Assembly (NCBI GenBank): GCA_014960805.1
Contig: CP063163.1
Location: 607,001-671,000, forward strand
DNA: 64,000 nt
Source: Cytobacillus suaedae
GTDB lineage: Bacteria; Bacillota; Bacilli; Bacillales; Bacillaceae_L
Reading direction: 5' to 3'
Every line of letters begins with the position of its first letter. Position 1 is the first letter of the stretch. The notes beneath the pieces were generated by a model that was not told where the DNA came from, did not search any database, and was given only the letters and a program-made list of their open reading frames with translations. The position numbers and the translations under genes are program-made. This document shows positions 51,739 to 59,389 of the stretch, in pieces.

Positions 51739-52215
51739 ATGGGTATACACGTAGTATTATATCAACCAGAGAATCCATCAAATACAGGAAATATTGTACG
51801 TACATGTGCAGGAACTAATGCAAACTTGCATTTAATCCGTCCGTTGGGCTTTTCAACGGAAGATAAAATGTTAAAACGAGCTGGATTAGATTATTGGGAG
51901 CATGTAGACTTGCAATACTATGATTCAATAGATGAATTTTATGAAAAAAATAAGAACGGTGAATTTCTCTACATCACGGAATTTGGAGAAAAACAACACT
52001 CTTCTTTTGATTACAGTGACCTTTCTAAAAACTATTTCTTTATCTTTGGAAGTGAAACAACAGGGCTTCCTAAAGAAATGATTGAACAAAATAGGGACCG
52101 TTGCTTACGACTACCAATGACAGACAAAACTACCTCACTCAATCTGTCAAACACAGCTGCCATTCTAATCTATGAGGCTTTAAGACAACAAAATTACCAT
52201 GGACTTACGCTTTAA
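51739..52215 (+). CDS. trmL: tRNA (cytidine(34)-2'-O)-methyltransferase TrmL
   Basis: The 158-residue SPOUT methyltransferase has all three family motifs: ENPSNTGNIVRTC near the start (motif 1), FIFGSETTGLP (motif 2, binding SAM in the knot) and LRLPMTDKTTSLNLSNTAAILIYEA (motif 3). TrmL methylates the wobble nucleoside of tRNA-Leu. In B. subtilis the homologue (cspR) also follows the amidase gene. The ATG at 51739 follows GAGGTGA; an in-frame GTG 27 bases earlier lacks such a site. Confidence 0.93.
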   Translation: MGIHVVLYQPENPSNTGNIVRTCAGTNANLHLIRPLGFSTEDKMLKRAGLDYWEHVDLQYYDSIDEFYEKNKNGEFLYITEFGEKQHSSFDYSDLSKNYFFIFGSETTGLPKEMIEQNRDRCLRLPMTDKTTSLNLSNTAAILIYEALRQQNYHGLTL

Positions 52216-52232
52216 AAGACTCCCTATAAACT

Positions 52233-52460
52233 TAGTCCGTTCCTTTGCGCTGCAGGCACTTGCTTTCCGCGGGGAATTTTGAAAAAGCCCAACTACTGGC
52301 TTTTTCAAGGGCAAATTCCCATCGGGGAGGGATGCGAGGGTTATTTTCACTATCGTGAAAAAACTACCTCCTCGCCGCTATCGCCTGTGGGGTCTCGCCG
52401 GATGTCCCTCACTTCCCGCAGGAGTCAAGTGCCTTCCGCTCCAATCCACTCTAGATCATA
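52233..52460 (-). repeat. GC-rich structured intergenic repeat, copy 2 (inverted, enlarged)
   Basis: Read on the minus strand this repeats the core of the element at 35373-35501 (GACTCCTGCGGGA, GAGACCCCACAGGCGATAGCGGCGAGGAGG, CCCCGCGGAAAGC). The inner arms GGCACTTG/CAAGTGCC (52255-52262 and 52426-52433) enclose it. Unlike copy 1 it carries about 100 extra bases between the GAGGAGG and CCGCGG parts. These hold two additional hairpins: GAAAAAGCC...GGCTTTTTC near 52281-52306 and a TTTTTCAC...GTGAAAAA-type one near 52345-52363. Confidence 0.72.
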
Positions 52461-52493
52461 TTTAAGTCATTACTTATTACGACTAGAGACATA

Positions 52494-52536
52494 AAAAAAC
52501 GACCTTCGTCAAACCAGACGTAGGTCATTTTTATTT
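52494..52536. terminator. bidirectional terminator between trmL region and the microprotein gene
   Basis: GACCTTCGTC (52501-52510) pairs with 52517-52526 with one mismatch; seven A residues precede and a T-run follows. Confidence 0.75.
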
Positions 52537-52544
52537 ATGGTTAC

Positions 52545-52637
52545 TTATTTTTTTACACCTGGCTTATCATTGTATCCAGCTGTTAAGATCGCTGATAAGA
52601 ACGCAATACATACACCTAAAATTAGAATTAATCTCAT
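52545..52637 (-). CDS. 30-residue single-helix membrane microprotein
   Basis: An ATG at 52637 (minus) is preceded by AAGGAGG at ideal spacing. It opens a 30-codon frame: a basic start, one hydrophobic helix (LILILGVCIAFLSAIL) and a polar tail TAGYNDKPGVKK. A terminator follows, and the gene sits convergent to trmL and upstream of prkA. Short proteins with this helix plus GYNDKPGVKK-type tail occur in Bacillus to my recollection, without a known role. A spore membrane location is a guess. Confidence 0.7.
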   Translation of the reverse strand: MRLILILGVCIAFLSAILTAGYNDKPGVKK

Positions 52638-52969
52638 GTGTGTCTTCCTCCTTATTACTATAGTACCCAATCATAAACACAATATAGCCTTATTATAGCG
52701 CAATGACAAATGAATGGGAATGGAAACTGTGGACAATTTGTTACTTTTTTTCGATTTCCTCCAAAGAAGCGATATTCATAGGCACCTCGTCTTGGTAAAA
52801 AACATAGACTAAAGAAATTCTTTAAATTTTTTCTGCAATCCACTTCATGTGTTTCCAATTGTCCACTAACTAGGACTCATAAATTCATATTTTCGAATGA
52901 ATGATACCGGACATCCTCGCATAAAGTGTAGTAAACATGCGCAACCACCTTAGAAAAGAGGAGGCCTTT

Positions 52970-54865
52970 ATGGATATTTTAAAGAAAATTGAACAGTTCC
53001 GTGAAGATGAACAACGTTTAAAGTGGGAAGGTACCTTCGCTGATTACTTAGAGATCATTAAAGAAAGGCCAATTGTGGCACAATCAGCTCACTCAAGAGT
53101 TTACAATATGGTTAAGGATGCAGGAATTGAAGAGATAAATGGCCAACGGAAGTATAAGTTTTTTGACCATCAGCTATTTGGGTTAGAAGAAGCGTTGGAA
53201 AGACTTGTAGAAGAATATTTTCATCCAGCAGCGAAAAGATTAGATGTTAGAAAACGTATTTTGTTATTAATGGGACCTGTAAGTGGTGGTAAATCAACAT
53301 TAGTAACTATGTTGAAAAGAGGGCTAGAGGCTTACTCTCATACTGAACGAGGAGCTGTTTATGCAATTAAAGGCTGTCCGATGCATGAGGATCCACTTCA
53401 CTTAATCCCACATCACTTAAGACAAGATTTTTACAACGAATATGGAATCCGTATTGAAGGAAATCTTTCACCATTAAACATGATGCGCCTTGAAAAAGAA
53501 TATGGTGGAAGAATTGAAGATGTAAGAGTTGAACGCATTTTCTTATCTGAGGATAAGCGTACTGGTATTGGAACATTCAGTCCATCTGATCCTAAGTCAC
53601 AGGACATTGCAGATTTAACAGGAAGTATCGATTTCTCTACAATTGCAGAGTTCGGATCAGAATCTGATCCAAGAGCGTATCGATTTGATGGGGAATTAAA
53701 CAAGGCAAACCGTGGGATGATGGAGTTTCAGGAAATGCTTAAATGTGATGAGAAGTTCTTATGGCACTTATTATCTCTAACACAAGAAGGGAACTTTAAA
53801 GCAGGGCGATTCGCATTAATCTCAGCTGATGAGTTAATCGTTGCTCATACCAATGAAACAGAGTATCGTTCCTTTATTTCAAATAAAAAGAATGAAGCAT
53901 TGCACTCGCGTATTATTGTAATGCCAGTTCCTTATAACTTAAAAGTAAGTCAGGAAGAGCGAATCTATCAAAAAATGATAGGTGAAAGTGATGTTAGTGA
54001 TGTTCATATTGCACCACACACTCTAAGAGTAGCAGCGATGTTTACGATTCTAACTCGCTTAAAGCCATCTAAAAAAGGCGATATTGACCTTGTTAAAAAG
54101 ATGAGATTGTACGATGGCGAAAGTGTTGAAGGCTTTAACTCAATAGATGTAGGGGAACTTCAAAAGGAATACGCCGATGAGGGAATGAGTGGAATTGACC
54201 CGCGTTACGTTATTAATCGAATTTCTTCTACCATTATTAGAAAAGAAGTTCCATCTCTTAATGCACTAGATGTATTAAGGTCGTTAAAAGAAGGGCTCGA
54301 ACATCATCCTTCCATTTCAAACGAAGATCGTGAGCGCTACTTAAACTTTATTTCAGTGGCTAGAAAAGAATATGACGATATTGCTAAGAAAGAAGTGCAG
54401 AAGGCTTTCGTTTATTCCTATGAGGAGTCTGCTAAGACACTGATGGATAACTATTTAGATAATGTTGAAGCGTATTGTAATAAGAATAAGCTGAGAGATC
54501 CATTAACTGGAGAAGAAATGAATCCAGATGAGAAGTTAATGCGTTCAATTGAGGAGCAGATCGGTATCTCTGAAAATGCGAAAAAAGCATTCCGTGAAGA
54601 AATCTTAATTCGTATTTCAGCTTATGCACGTAAAGGAAAGAGATTTGATTATAACTCTCATGAGCGTTTGAGAGAGGCGATTCAGAAGAAGCTATTCGCA
54701 GATCTCAAGGACGTTGTTAAGATTACGACTTCATCAAAAACACCTGACGAGCAGCAACTGAAGAAAGTAAATGAAGTTGTTGCTAGGTTAATTGATGAGC
54801 ATGGCTATAACTCTACTTCTGCAAATGAACTGCTTCGCTATGTAGGAAGCTTATTAAATCGATAA
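52970..54865 (+). CDS. prkA: PrkA AAA-type sporulation protein
   Basis: A 631-residue PrkA. The ATG at 52970 follows GAGGAGG; in-frame codons upstream have no ribosome site. The N-terminal AAA module has a Walker A GPVSGGKS at 102-109, a PrkA-specific insertion with CPMHEDPLHLIPHHLR, and later a Walker B/sensor region with EFQEMLKCDEKFLWHLLSLTQEG. The C-terminal PrkA domain spans about 390-631. Once described as a Ser/Thr kinase; more recent work assigns a Lon-like AAA+ protease activity. It is expressed in the mother cell in B. subtilis and is followed by yhbH, as here. Confidence 0.93.
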   Translation: MDILKKIEQFREDEQRLKWEGTFADYLEIIKERPIVAQSAHSRVYNMVKDAGIEEINGQRKYKFFDHQLFGLEEALERLVEEYFHPAAKRLDVRKRILLLMGPVSGGKSTLVTMLKRGLEAYSHTERGAVYAIKGCPMHEDPLHLIPHHLRQDFYNEYGIRIEGNLSPLNMMRLEKEYGGRIEDVRVERIFLSEDKRTGIGTFSPSDPKSQDIADLTGSIDFSTIAEFGSESDPRAYRFDGELNKANRGMMEFQEMLKCDEKFLWHLLSLTQEGNFKAGRFALISADELIVAHTNETEYRSFISNKKNEALHSRIIVMPVPYNLKVSQEERIYQKMIGESDVSDVHIAPHTLRVAAMFTILTRLKPSKKGDIDLVKKMRLYDGESVEGFNSIDVGELQKEYADEGMSGIDPRYVINRISSTIIRKEVPSLNALDVLRSLKEGLEHHPSISNEDRERYLNFISVARKEYDDIAKKEVQKAFVYSYEESAKTLMDNYLDNVEAYCNKNKLRDPLTGEEMNPDEKLMRSIEEQIGISENAKKAFREEILIRISAYARKGKRFDYNSHERLREAIQKKLFADLKDVVKITTSSKTPDEQQLKKVNEVVARLIDEHGYNSTSANELLRYVGSLLNR

Positions 54866-54872
54866 TAAATAA

Positions 54873-54910
54873 GTGGGTTGGATCATGTTGATCTAGCCCT
54901 TTTGTTTTTA
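54873..54910 (+). terminator. terminator after prkA
   Basis: GGGTTGGATCA pairs with TGATCTAGCCC (G-U and minor mismatch) and is followed by a T-rich tail. The 54911-55292 gap that follows contains another hairpin (ATTAGACAAGT 55065-55075 with 55084-55094) and an open frame starting at TTG 54942, both of uncertain meaning. Confidence 0.7.
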
Positions 54911-55292
54911 CCAGGTGCAACTTAAACAAACATTTGATTAGTTGTATTGGGGCCAGTCGTATCAAGGGGTTGGAAAAACTAAACAAACGTTTGCTTGGAT
55001 ACATGTAGAAAAAATTCAGAGTCAAAATGAGCTTCTATTTTATTATGGTAAAAAAGTATGCAGGATTAGACAAGTGGAGAGAGACTTGTCTAATTTTAGT
55101 AAGGACAAACCTAATTTTCAAAATTATTTGTCAATAATTCAACCTTACTGCATAGGATAGAGTAATCCACTTTTATATACGGATAATGTTAGCAAGCTTT
55201 CTAAAAAAACCGTCAAGATACTGTATGTGTATGTTTTGAAAGTGTGCATCATTTTTAAAAATTCTATTAAAAAAATGTAGGAGGGGAATGAA

Positions 55293-56471
55293 ATGTCAAA
55301 CGGAAACGAAAAGAACTTTGCGATTTCACGGGAAGATTGGTCCCTCCACCGGAAAGGCCATGATGATCAAAAGAGACATCAAGAAAAGGTCCAGGAAGCC
55401 ATTAAAAGTAATTTGCCTGATTTAATTACAGAAGAAAATATTATTATGTCAAATGGGCGAGATGTCGTAAAGATTCCAATAAGGTCTTTAGATGAGTATA
55501 AGATTCGATATAACTATGACAAAAATAAACATGTTGGCCAAGGGGATGGAGACAGCCAAGTTGGTGACGTAGTTGCCAGAGATGGTTCAAATGAAGGTCA
55601 AAAAGGTCAAGGTCCAGGTAAAGGTCAAGGAGCAGGTGACCAGGCTGGAGAAGATTATTACGAAGCGGAAGTATCCTTAATGGAACTAGAGGAAGCTTTA
55701 TTTAAAGAGCTTGAGCTTCCGAATCTACAGCAAAAAGAGCGTGATGAAAATGTAGTGGAGGATATCAAGTTCAATGATATCCGCAGAACTGGATTAATGG
55801 GCAATATTGATAAAAAGAGAACGATGCTTTCAGCTTATAAACGAAATGCAATGAGTGGTCAGGCGAAATTTCATCCAATTTACCCTGAAGATTTAAAGTT
55901 TAAGACGTGGAATGAAGTAGTTAAACCAGATTCAAAAGCGGTTGTCCTTGCGATGATGGATACGAGTGGATCGATGGGTATTTGGGAGAAATATATGGCA
56001 CGAAGCTTTTTCTTCTGGATGACTCGTTTCTTAAGAACAAAGTATGAAACAGTTGAGATTGAATTTATCGCACACCATACAGAAGCAAAGGTAGTGAGCG
56101 AGGAGGATTTCTTCTCTAAAGGGGAAAGTGGCGGAACGATTTGTTCATCCGCATACCGAAAAGCACTTGAGTTAATAGATGGTAAATACCATCCATCAAG
56201 ATATAATATTTATCCTTTCCACTTCTCAGACGGAGATAACTTAACTTCAGATAATGCTCGTTGTGTGAAGCTAGTTTCCGAGATTATGAAGGTTTCAAAT
56301 ATGTTTGGCTATGGTGAAGTAAATCAATACAACAGACACTCGACCCTAATGTCCGCGTATAAAAATATCAATGACGAGAAATTCCGCTATTACATCCTCA
56401 AGCAAAAAGCCGATGTATTCCATGCGATGAAGAGCTTCTTTAATAAAGAAGAGAATAAGCAGTATGCTTAG
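55293..56471 (+). CDS. yhbH: sporulation protein YhbH (DUF444, VWA-like)
   Basis: A 392-residue DUF444 protein. After a charged N-terminal helix region comes a low-complexity Gly/Gln/Lys/Asp segment (about 80-120), then a von Willebrand A-like domain with MIDAS motif DTSGS at 223-227 and the segment [25 protein letters not shown] near 265-290. The C-terminal part contains HFSDGDN, completing the metal site. DUF444 proteins are partners of PrkA and SpoVR in many bacteria. GTAGGAGGGG precedes the ATG. A terminator follows; no spoVR lies in this window. Confidence 0.92.
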   Translation: MSNGNEKNFAISREDWSLHRKGHDDQKRHQEKVQEAIKSNLPDLITEENIIMSNGRDVVKIPIRSLDEYKIRYNYDKNKHVGQGDGDSQVGDVVARDGSNEGQKGQGPGKGQGAGDQAGEDYYEAEVSLMELEEALFKELELPNLQQKERDENVVEDIKFNDIRRTGLMGNIDKKRTMLSAYKRNAMSGQAKFHPIYPEDLKFKTWNEVVKPDSKAVVLAMMDTSGSMGIWEKYMARSFFFWMTRFLRTKYETVEIEFIAHHTEAKVVSEEDFFSKGESGGTICSSAYRKALELIDGKYHPSRYNIYPFHFSDGDNLTSDNARCVKLVSEIMKVSNMFGYGEVNQYNRHSTLMSAYKNINDEKFRYYILKQKADVFHAMKSFFNKEENKQYA

Positions 56472-56473
56472 AA

Positions 56474-56506
56474 AAAGACAGGGAGACCTGTCTTTTTTTG
56501 TTTGTA
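56474..56506 (+). terminator. terminator after yhbH
   Basis: AAAGACAGG...CCTGTCTTT is a perfect stem followed by a T-run. Confidence 0.85.
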
Positions 56507-56635
56507 AAAGTTTCATTTTATGAGGAGGTTTGAGTTTGTTAACATTACCATGTTTTAAATCATTACAAAAAATACATTATATTCTTCCTGATTACACAAA
56601 TACTAGCATAAACGTGATGCAGGAGATGGTTTGTA

Positions 56636-57214
56636 ATGATGACAAAGGAGCAAGGGAAGAGACTAGATGAGATAATGGACGTGCAAGAAAAAGTTGTTTC
56701 TATGTGGCTGGACTACTGGAAGGAATTTTCACATGTCGAGACAGGTCCCTTCTGGGTCATTGTATTAATGCTAGTTGTTCCCCTTGTTATTATTTTCTTT
56801 AAAATCGATCGAACAAAGATTTTTCAAATTGGATTTTATGGATTTAATATACATACATGGTTTACGTATTCAGATGCGATAGCAATGAGGCTTGGGAAAG
56901 TATATTATCCCTTTCAGGCTATACCGATAATGCCAGTTAACTTTGCTTTAGATGCATCACTTGTCCCTGTAACCTTTATGCTGGTATATCAATGGTGCAT
57001 CAATAACAATAAGAATGTATTCTTATATGGCGTGATAACAAGTGCATTCTTTTCATTTCTTTTCAAACCAGTGATGGAGGCCTGGGATTTAATTAAACTG
57101 GATAAAGGTATGAACTATTTTTATCTCTTTCTTAATTATCTATTAATCCTTGTGTTGGCAATTGCGCTGACAAGGCTCTTTATTTACTTAAAAGAAAATC
57201 CAAGTAAGTTTTAA
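56636..57214 (+). CDS. CBO0543-family multi-pass membrane protein, second copy
   Basis: A 192-residue protein with a charged helical start (EQGKRLDEIMDVQEKVVSMWLDYW) and five hydrophobic helices, including FWVIVLMLVVPLVIIFFKIDRTKIF, PVNFALDASLVPVTFMLVYQW and a last helix with LLILVLAIALTRLFIYL. Its plan and the WVIxxRxxR/FxLxxSxxPVxxM-type motifs match the protein at 24206-24739; the two are paralogues of the CBO0543 family. GGAGATGG precedes the ATG pair at 56636. Function unknown. Confidence 0.75.
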   Translation: MMTKEQGKRLDEIMDVQEKVVSMWLDYWKEFSHVETGPFWVIVLMLVVPLVIIFFKIDRTKIFQIGFYGFNIHTWFTYSDAIAMRLGKVYYPFQAIPIMPVNFALDASLVPVTFMLVYQWCINNNKNVFLYGVITSAFFSFLFKPVMEAWDLIKLDKGMNYFYLFLNYLLILVLAIALTRLFIYLKENPSKF

Positions 57215-57282
57215 AAATAGAGTTTTACTTTTATCATTAATTTCTGCCCCGGATATTAAGGGGAATATGAAGTCACTACTGT

Positions 57283-57315
57283 AAAGATAGCTAATTTGCT
57301 ATCTTTTTTTTCTTT
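57283..57315 (+). terminator. terminator after the second CBO0543-family gene
   Basis: AAAGATAGC (57283-57291) pairs with GCTATCTTT (57298-57306) and is followed by a long T-run. Confidence 0.85.
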
Positions 57316-57375
57316 ATACAAAAAAAGATATACAAAGTTGGTATTCTAAATTATAATAAATACATACTTCATCAC

Positions 57376-57404
57376 TTAAAAGCGTTTAAGCGTTTAGGTA
57401 TTAT
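57376..57404 (+). promoter_or_regulatory. candidate promoter of the T-box leader
   Basis: TTAAAA (57376-57381), a 17-base spacer containing AAGCGTTT repeats, and TATTAT (57399-57404) place the start near 57411, about 17 bases before the T-box stem I. Confidence 0.6.
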
Positions 57405-57427
57405 AGTATTCGAAAAACAACATACAT

Positions 57428-57625
57428 AGTGTCGGCAAAAAAGTAATCGGTTTTAGTAACAGCAAAAAGAGACTAGATGGTTGGTGAAAATCTAGGTTAT
57501 TTAATCGATGAATTACATTTGCAACGAAAATGACACTAACTAATGAAGTGGCTAATTTATTAAATTAGCAATTAGGGTGGTACCGCGGAAAACTTTTCGT
57601 CCCTAGGGAAACGAATGGTTTTTTA
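57428..57625 (+). promoter_or_regulatory. T-box riboswitch, specifier ATG (methionine)
   Basis: The hallmark AGGGTGGTACCGCGG is at 57574-57588, followed by a terminator hairpin and a T-run near 57620. Stem I starts with AGTGT (57428-57432) pairing with ACACT (57533-57537), then GCAAA with TTTGC. The apical hairpin CTAGAT-GGTTGGTGAAA-ATCTAG with AGAGA before it is present. In the specifier loop the sequence CAACGAAAATGACA aligns with the well-known glyQS CAACGAAAGGCATT, putting the triplet ATG at 57530-57532. Uncharged tRNA-Met should therefore allow readthrough into the APC permease gene. Confidence 0.82.
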
Positions 57626-57669
57626 TTTTGCATTTTTATAAGTATTCATCTAGAGGGGGAATGATTTTC

Positions 57670-58992
57670 ATGAAGAATAATATGCTTAAAAGGAATTTAA
57701 GTTCTTGGCATGGGTATGCCTTAATGATTGGCGGAATGATTGGTTCTGGAATCTTTGTGGTGACAGGACAAGCTGGGGCGCAAGCGGGGCCATCTGTACC
57801 ATTAGGGTATATTGTATTGTTACCGGTTCTGTTATCTTCGGCTCTTGCATATCTTGTTTTCTTAAGCACACCACTTGGTAACAGCCCAGGTGGAGCCTAT
57901 ACTCATATCAGCCGTACGTTTAACAACAACTTTGTAGGATTCATTTTTATGTGGTTTCAGTTTATCGCCTTATTAGGGGTAATGGCCGTTATCTCCATCT
58001 CTTTTGGTGACTATTTGGCTCAGATGTTACAAGTGAACAACCCTTTACTATTGGCGTCAATTTTATTGATATTCTTCTATTTAATTAATATTGTAGATGT
58101 TAAGTGGTTTGGAAAGTTACAGCTATGGATGACTATCATACTATTATTTTCAATAGCTATTCTTGTAATACCAGGCTTATTTTTTATTGATCATAGCAAC
58201 TTTCAACCACTTATGCCTTATGGTATTAATGGATTTATTGCCATTTTACCAAGCTTGTTTTTTGCATACTTTGGATTTGAACAATTAGCGCAAGCTGGTG
58301 GAGAATTAAAAGACTCTCAAAAAACGATGCCAAAGACGATGTTTAGAGGGACAGTTATCACGATGGTGCTATATGTTTTAATCTCTTATGTAGCTTTTGG
58401 TGTGCTTCCACATCAACAATTGGCAAGTTCATCTAGTGCTATGCTTGACGTGTCAAAAGTGTATCTTCCAAGTATCGGAATATGGGTCGTGAATATTGGG
58501 ATTTTAATGGCTTTTGCAACAACATTAAATTCTCTAATCATGGTAGTATCTCGTATCATATATAGCTTTGCAGAAGATGGGGTTATTCCTTCACAGTTAT
58601 CAAAGGTTCATCCAAAGTTTGGTACACCGATTATTGCGCTTTCGCTAAATACCATAATTGTTCTGGTTTTCTTATGGACACATACAATGGACTTTGCATT
58701 AAGCATTGCTTTACAAGGCATGTTCCTTATGTATATTGGTCATTCCATTTCCATGATTGCGCTACCGTTTATTAGACCTTCCTTATACGAAAGTGCTTTA
58801 TTTAAACCGTCCAAAATGTTATTAGTGATTTGTGGCTTGTTTTCTGTTACGGTATTACTCATTTTTAGCTTTAAAATGATCTTATCTGTGTGGAGTACAA
58901 TTCTAATCTGGAGTATTGTTGGGATTGGCTTGTTTGGATTAGGAAAAATGCAGTCAAAATTTAAAGTAGACTCACCCAAGTTAAACTTTTAA
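57670..58992 (+). CDS. APC-family amino acid permease under T-box control
   Basis: A 440-residue, 12-helix permease of the APC superfamily. GGMIGSGIFVVTGQAGAQAGP in helix 1, the FAYFGFEQLAQAGGELKDSQKTMP segment in helix 6 and NSLIMVVSRIIYSFAEDGVIP are typical. It follows a T-box leader whose specifier appears to be ATG, suggesting that it imports methionine or a methionine precursor; this is inference. ATG 57670 (11 bases after AGAGGGGG) is preferred over ATG 57661, which is too close to it. Confidence 0.85.
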   Translation: MKNNMLKRNLSSWHGYALMIGGMIGSGIFVVTGQAGAQAGPSVPLGYIVLLPVLLSSALAYLVFLSTPLGNSPGGAYTHISRTFNNNFVGFIFMWFQFIALLGVMAVISISFGDYLAQMLQVNNPLLLASILLIFFYLINIVDVKWFGKLQLWMTIILLFSIAILVIPGLFFIDHSNFQPLMPYGINGFIAILPSLFFAYFGFEQLAQAGGELKDSQKTMPKTMFRGTVITMVLYVLISYVAFGVLPHQQLASSSSAMLDVSKVYLPSIGIWVVNIGILMAFATTLNSLIMVVSRIIYSFAEDGVIPSQLSKVHPKFGTPIIALSLNTIIVLVFLWTHTMDFALSIALQGMFLMYIGHSISMIALPFIRPSLYESALFKPSKMLLVICGLFSVTVLLIFSFKMILSVWSTILIWSIVGIGLFGLGKMQSKFKVDSPKLNF

Positions 58993-59065
58993 TTTCGTTA
59001 ATAGAATGGCTGAGGGGTTAGGGGTTAAGGTTGAGCAGGAATTTAATGATTACGTATAACTAGAA

Positions 59066-59100
59066 AGAGGAAGTGTACCCAGTACATTTCCTATTTCTAT
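59066..59100 (+). terminator. terminator after the APC permease gene
   Basis: GGAAGTGTAC (59069-59078) pairs with GTACATTTCC (59082-59091, one G-U), followed by a T-rich tail. Confidence 0.6.
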
Positions 59101-59130
59101 TAACAACAGTATCTAGCAACAAAACTTGAG

Positions 59131-59262
59131 ATGTTAATCGTCGTTCTATTTATTTTATTAATTATCATTGGAGCATCATACGGCGGTTACGGCTACAAAA
59201 AGTCGTATGAAGACTCACTGATAAATTCAAAAGAATCTTTCAGTCAGTCATTGTTAATTTAA
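59131..59262 (+). pseudogene. truncated YjcZ-like small sporulation protein gene
   Basis: A 43-codon frame begins LIVVLFILLIIIGASYGGYGY, the helix and Gly/Tyr end of YjcZ-family small sporulation proteins, which normally start with a Gly- and Tyr-rich segment before the LIVVLFILLIIVG helix. Here that N-terminal part is missing and the tail KKSYEDSLINSKE is unlike the family. There is no proper ribosome site before the ATG. It is read as a remnant; a short functional protein cannot be excluded. Confidence 0.45.
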
Positions 59263-59389
59263 ATACTTCATCTTAATTGAAAAGTATGCTTTTCCTTAAA
59301 ATTTTTTTCTGAAAAAACAGAATAAAGATTTTATTTCGACTTACGAAATGATAAAATAGACATACATCAAATTATTGGGGGAGTGTAAA

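Noticed and set aside
52898-52927. Possible SigE promoter (ATA ... CATAAAGT) before prkA
   Set aside because: The -10-like element is reasonable and mother-cell expression is known in B. subtilis, but the spacing to an acceptable -35 is too short to support a call.
54942-55160. 72-codon plus-strand frame between prkA and yhbH
   Set aside because: TTG start without a ribosome site, directly behind the prkA terminator, and an RNA hairpin (55065-55094) runs through it. Kept only as a note in the gap description.
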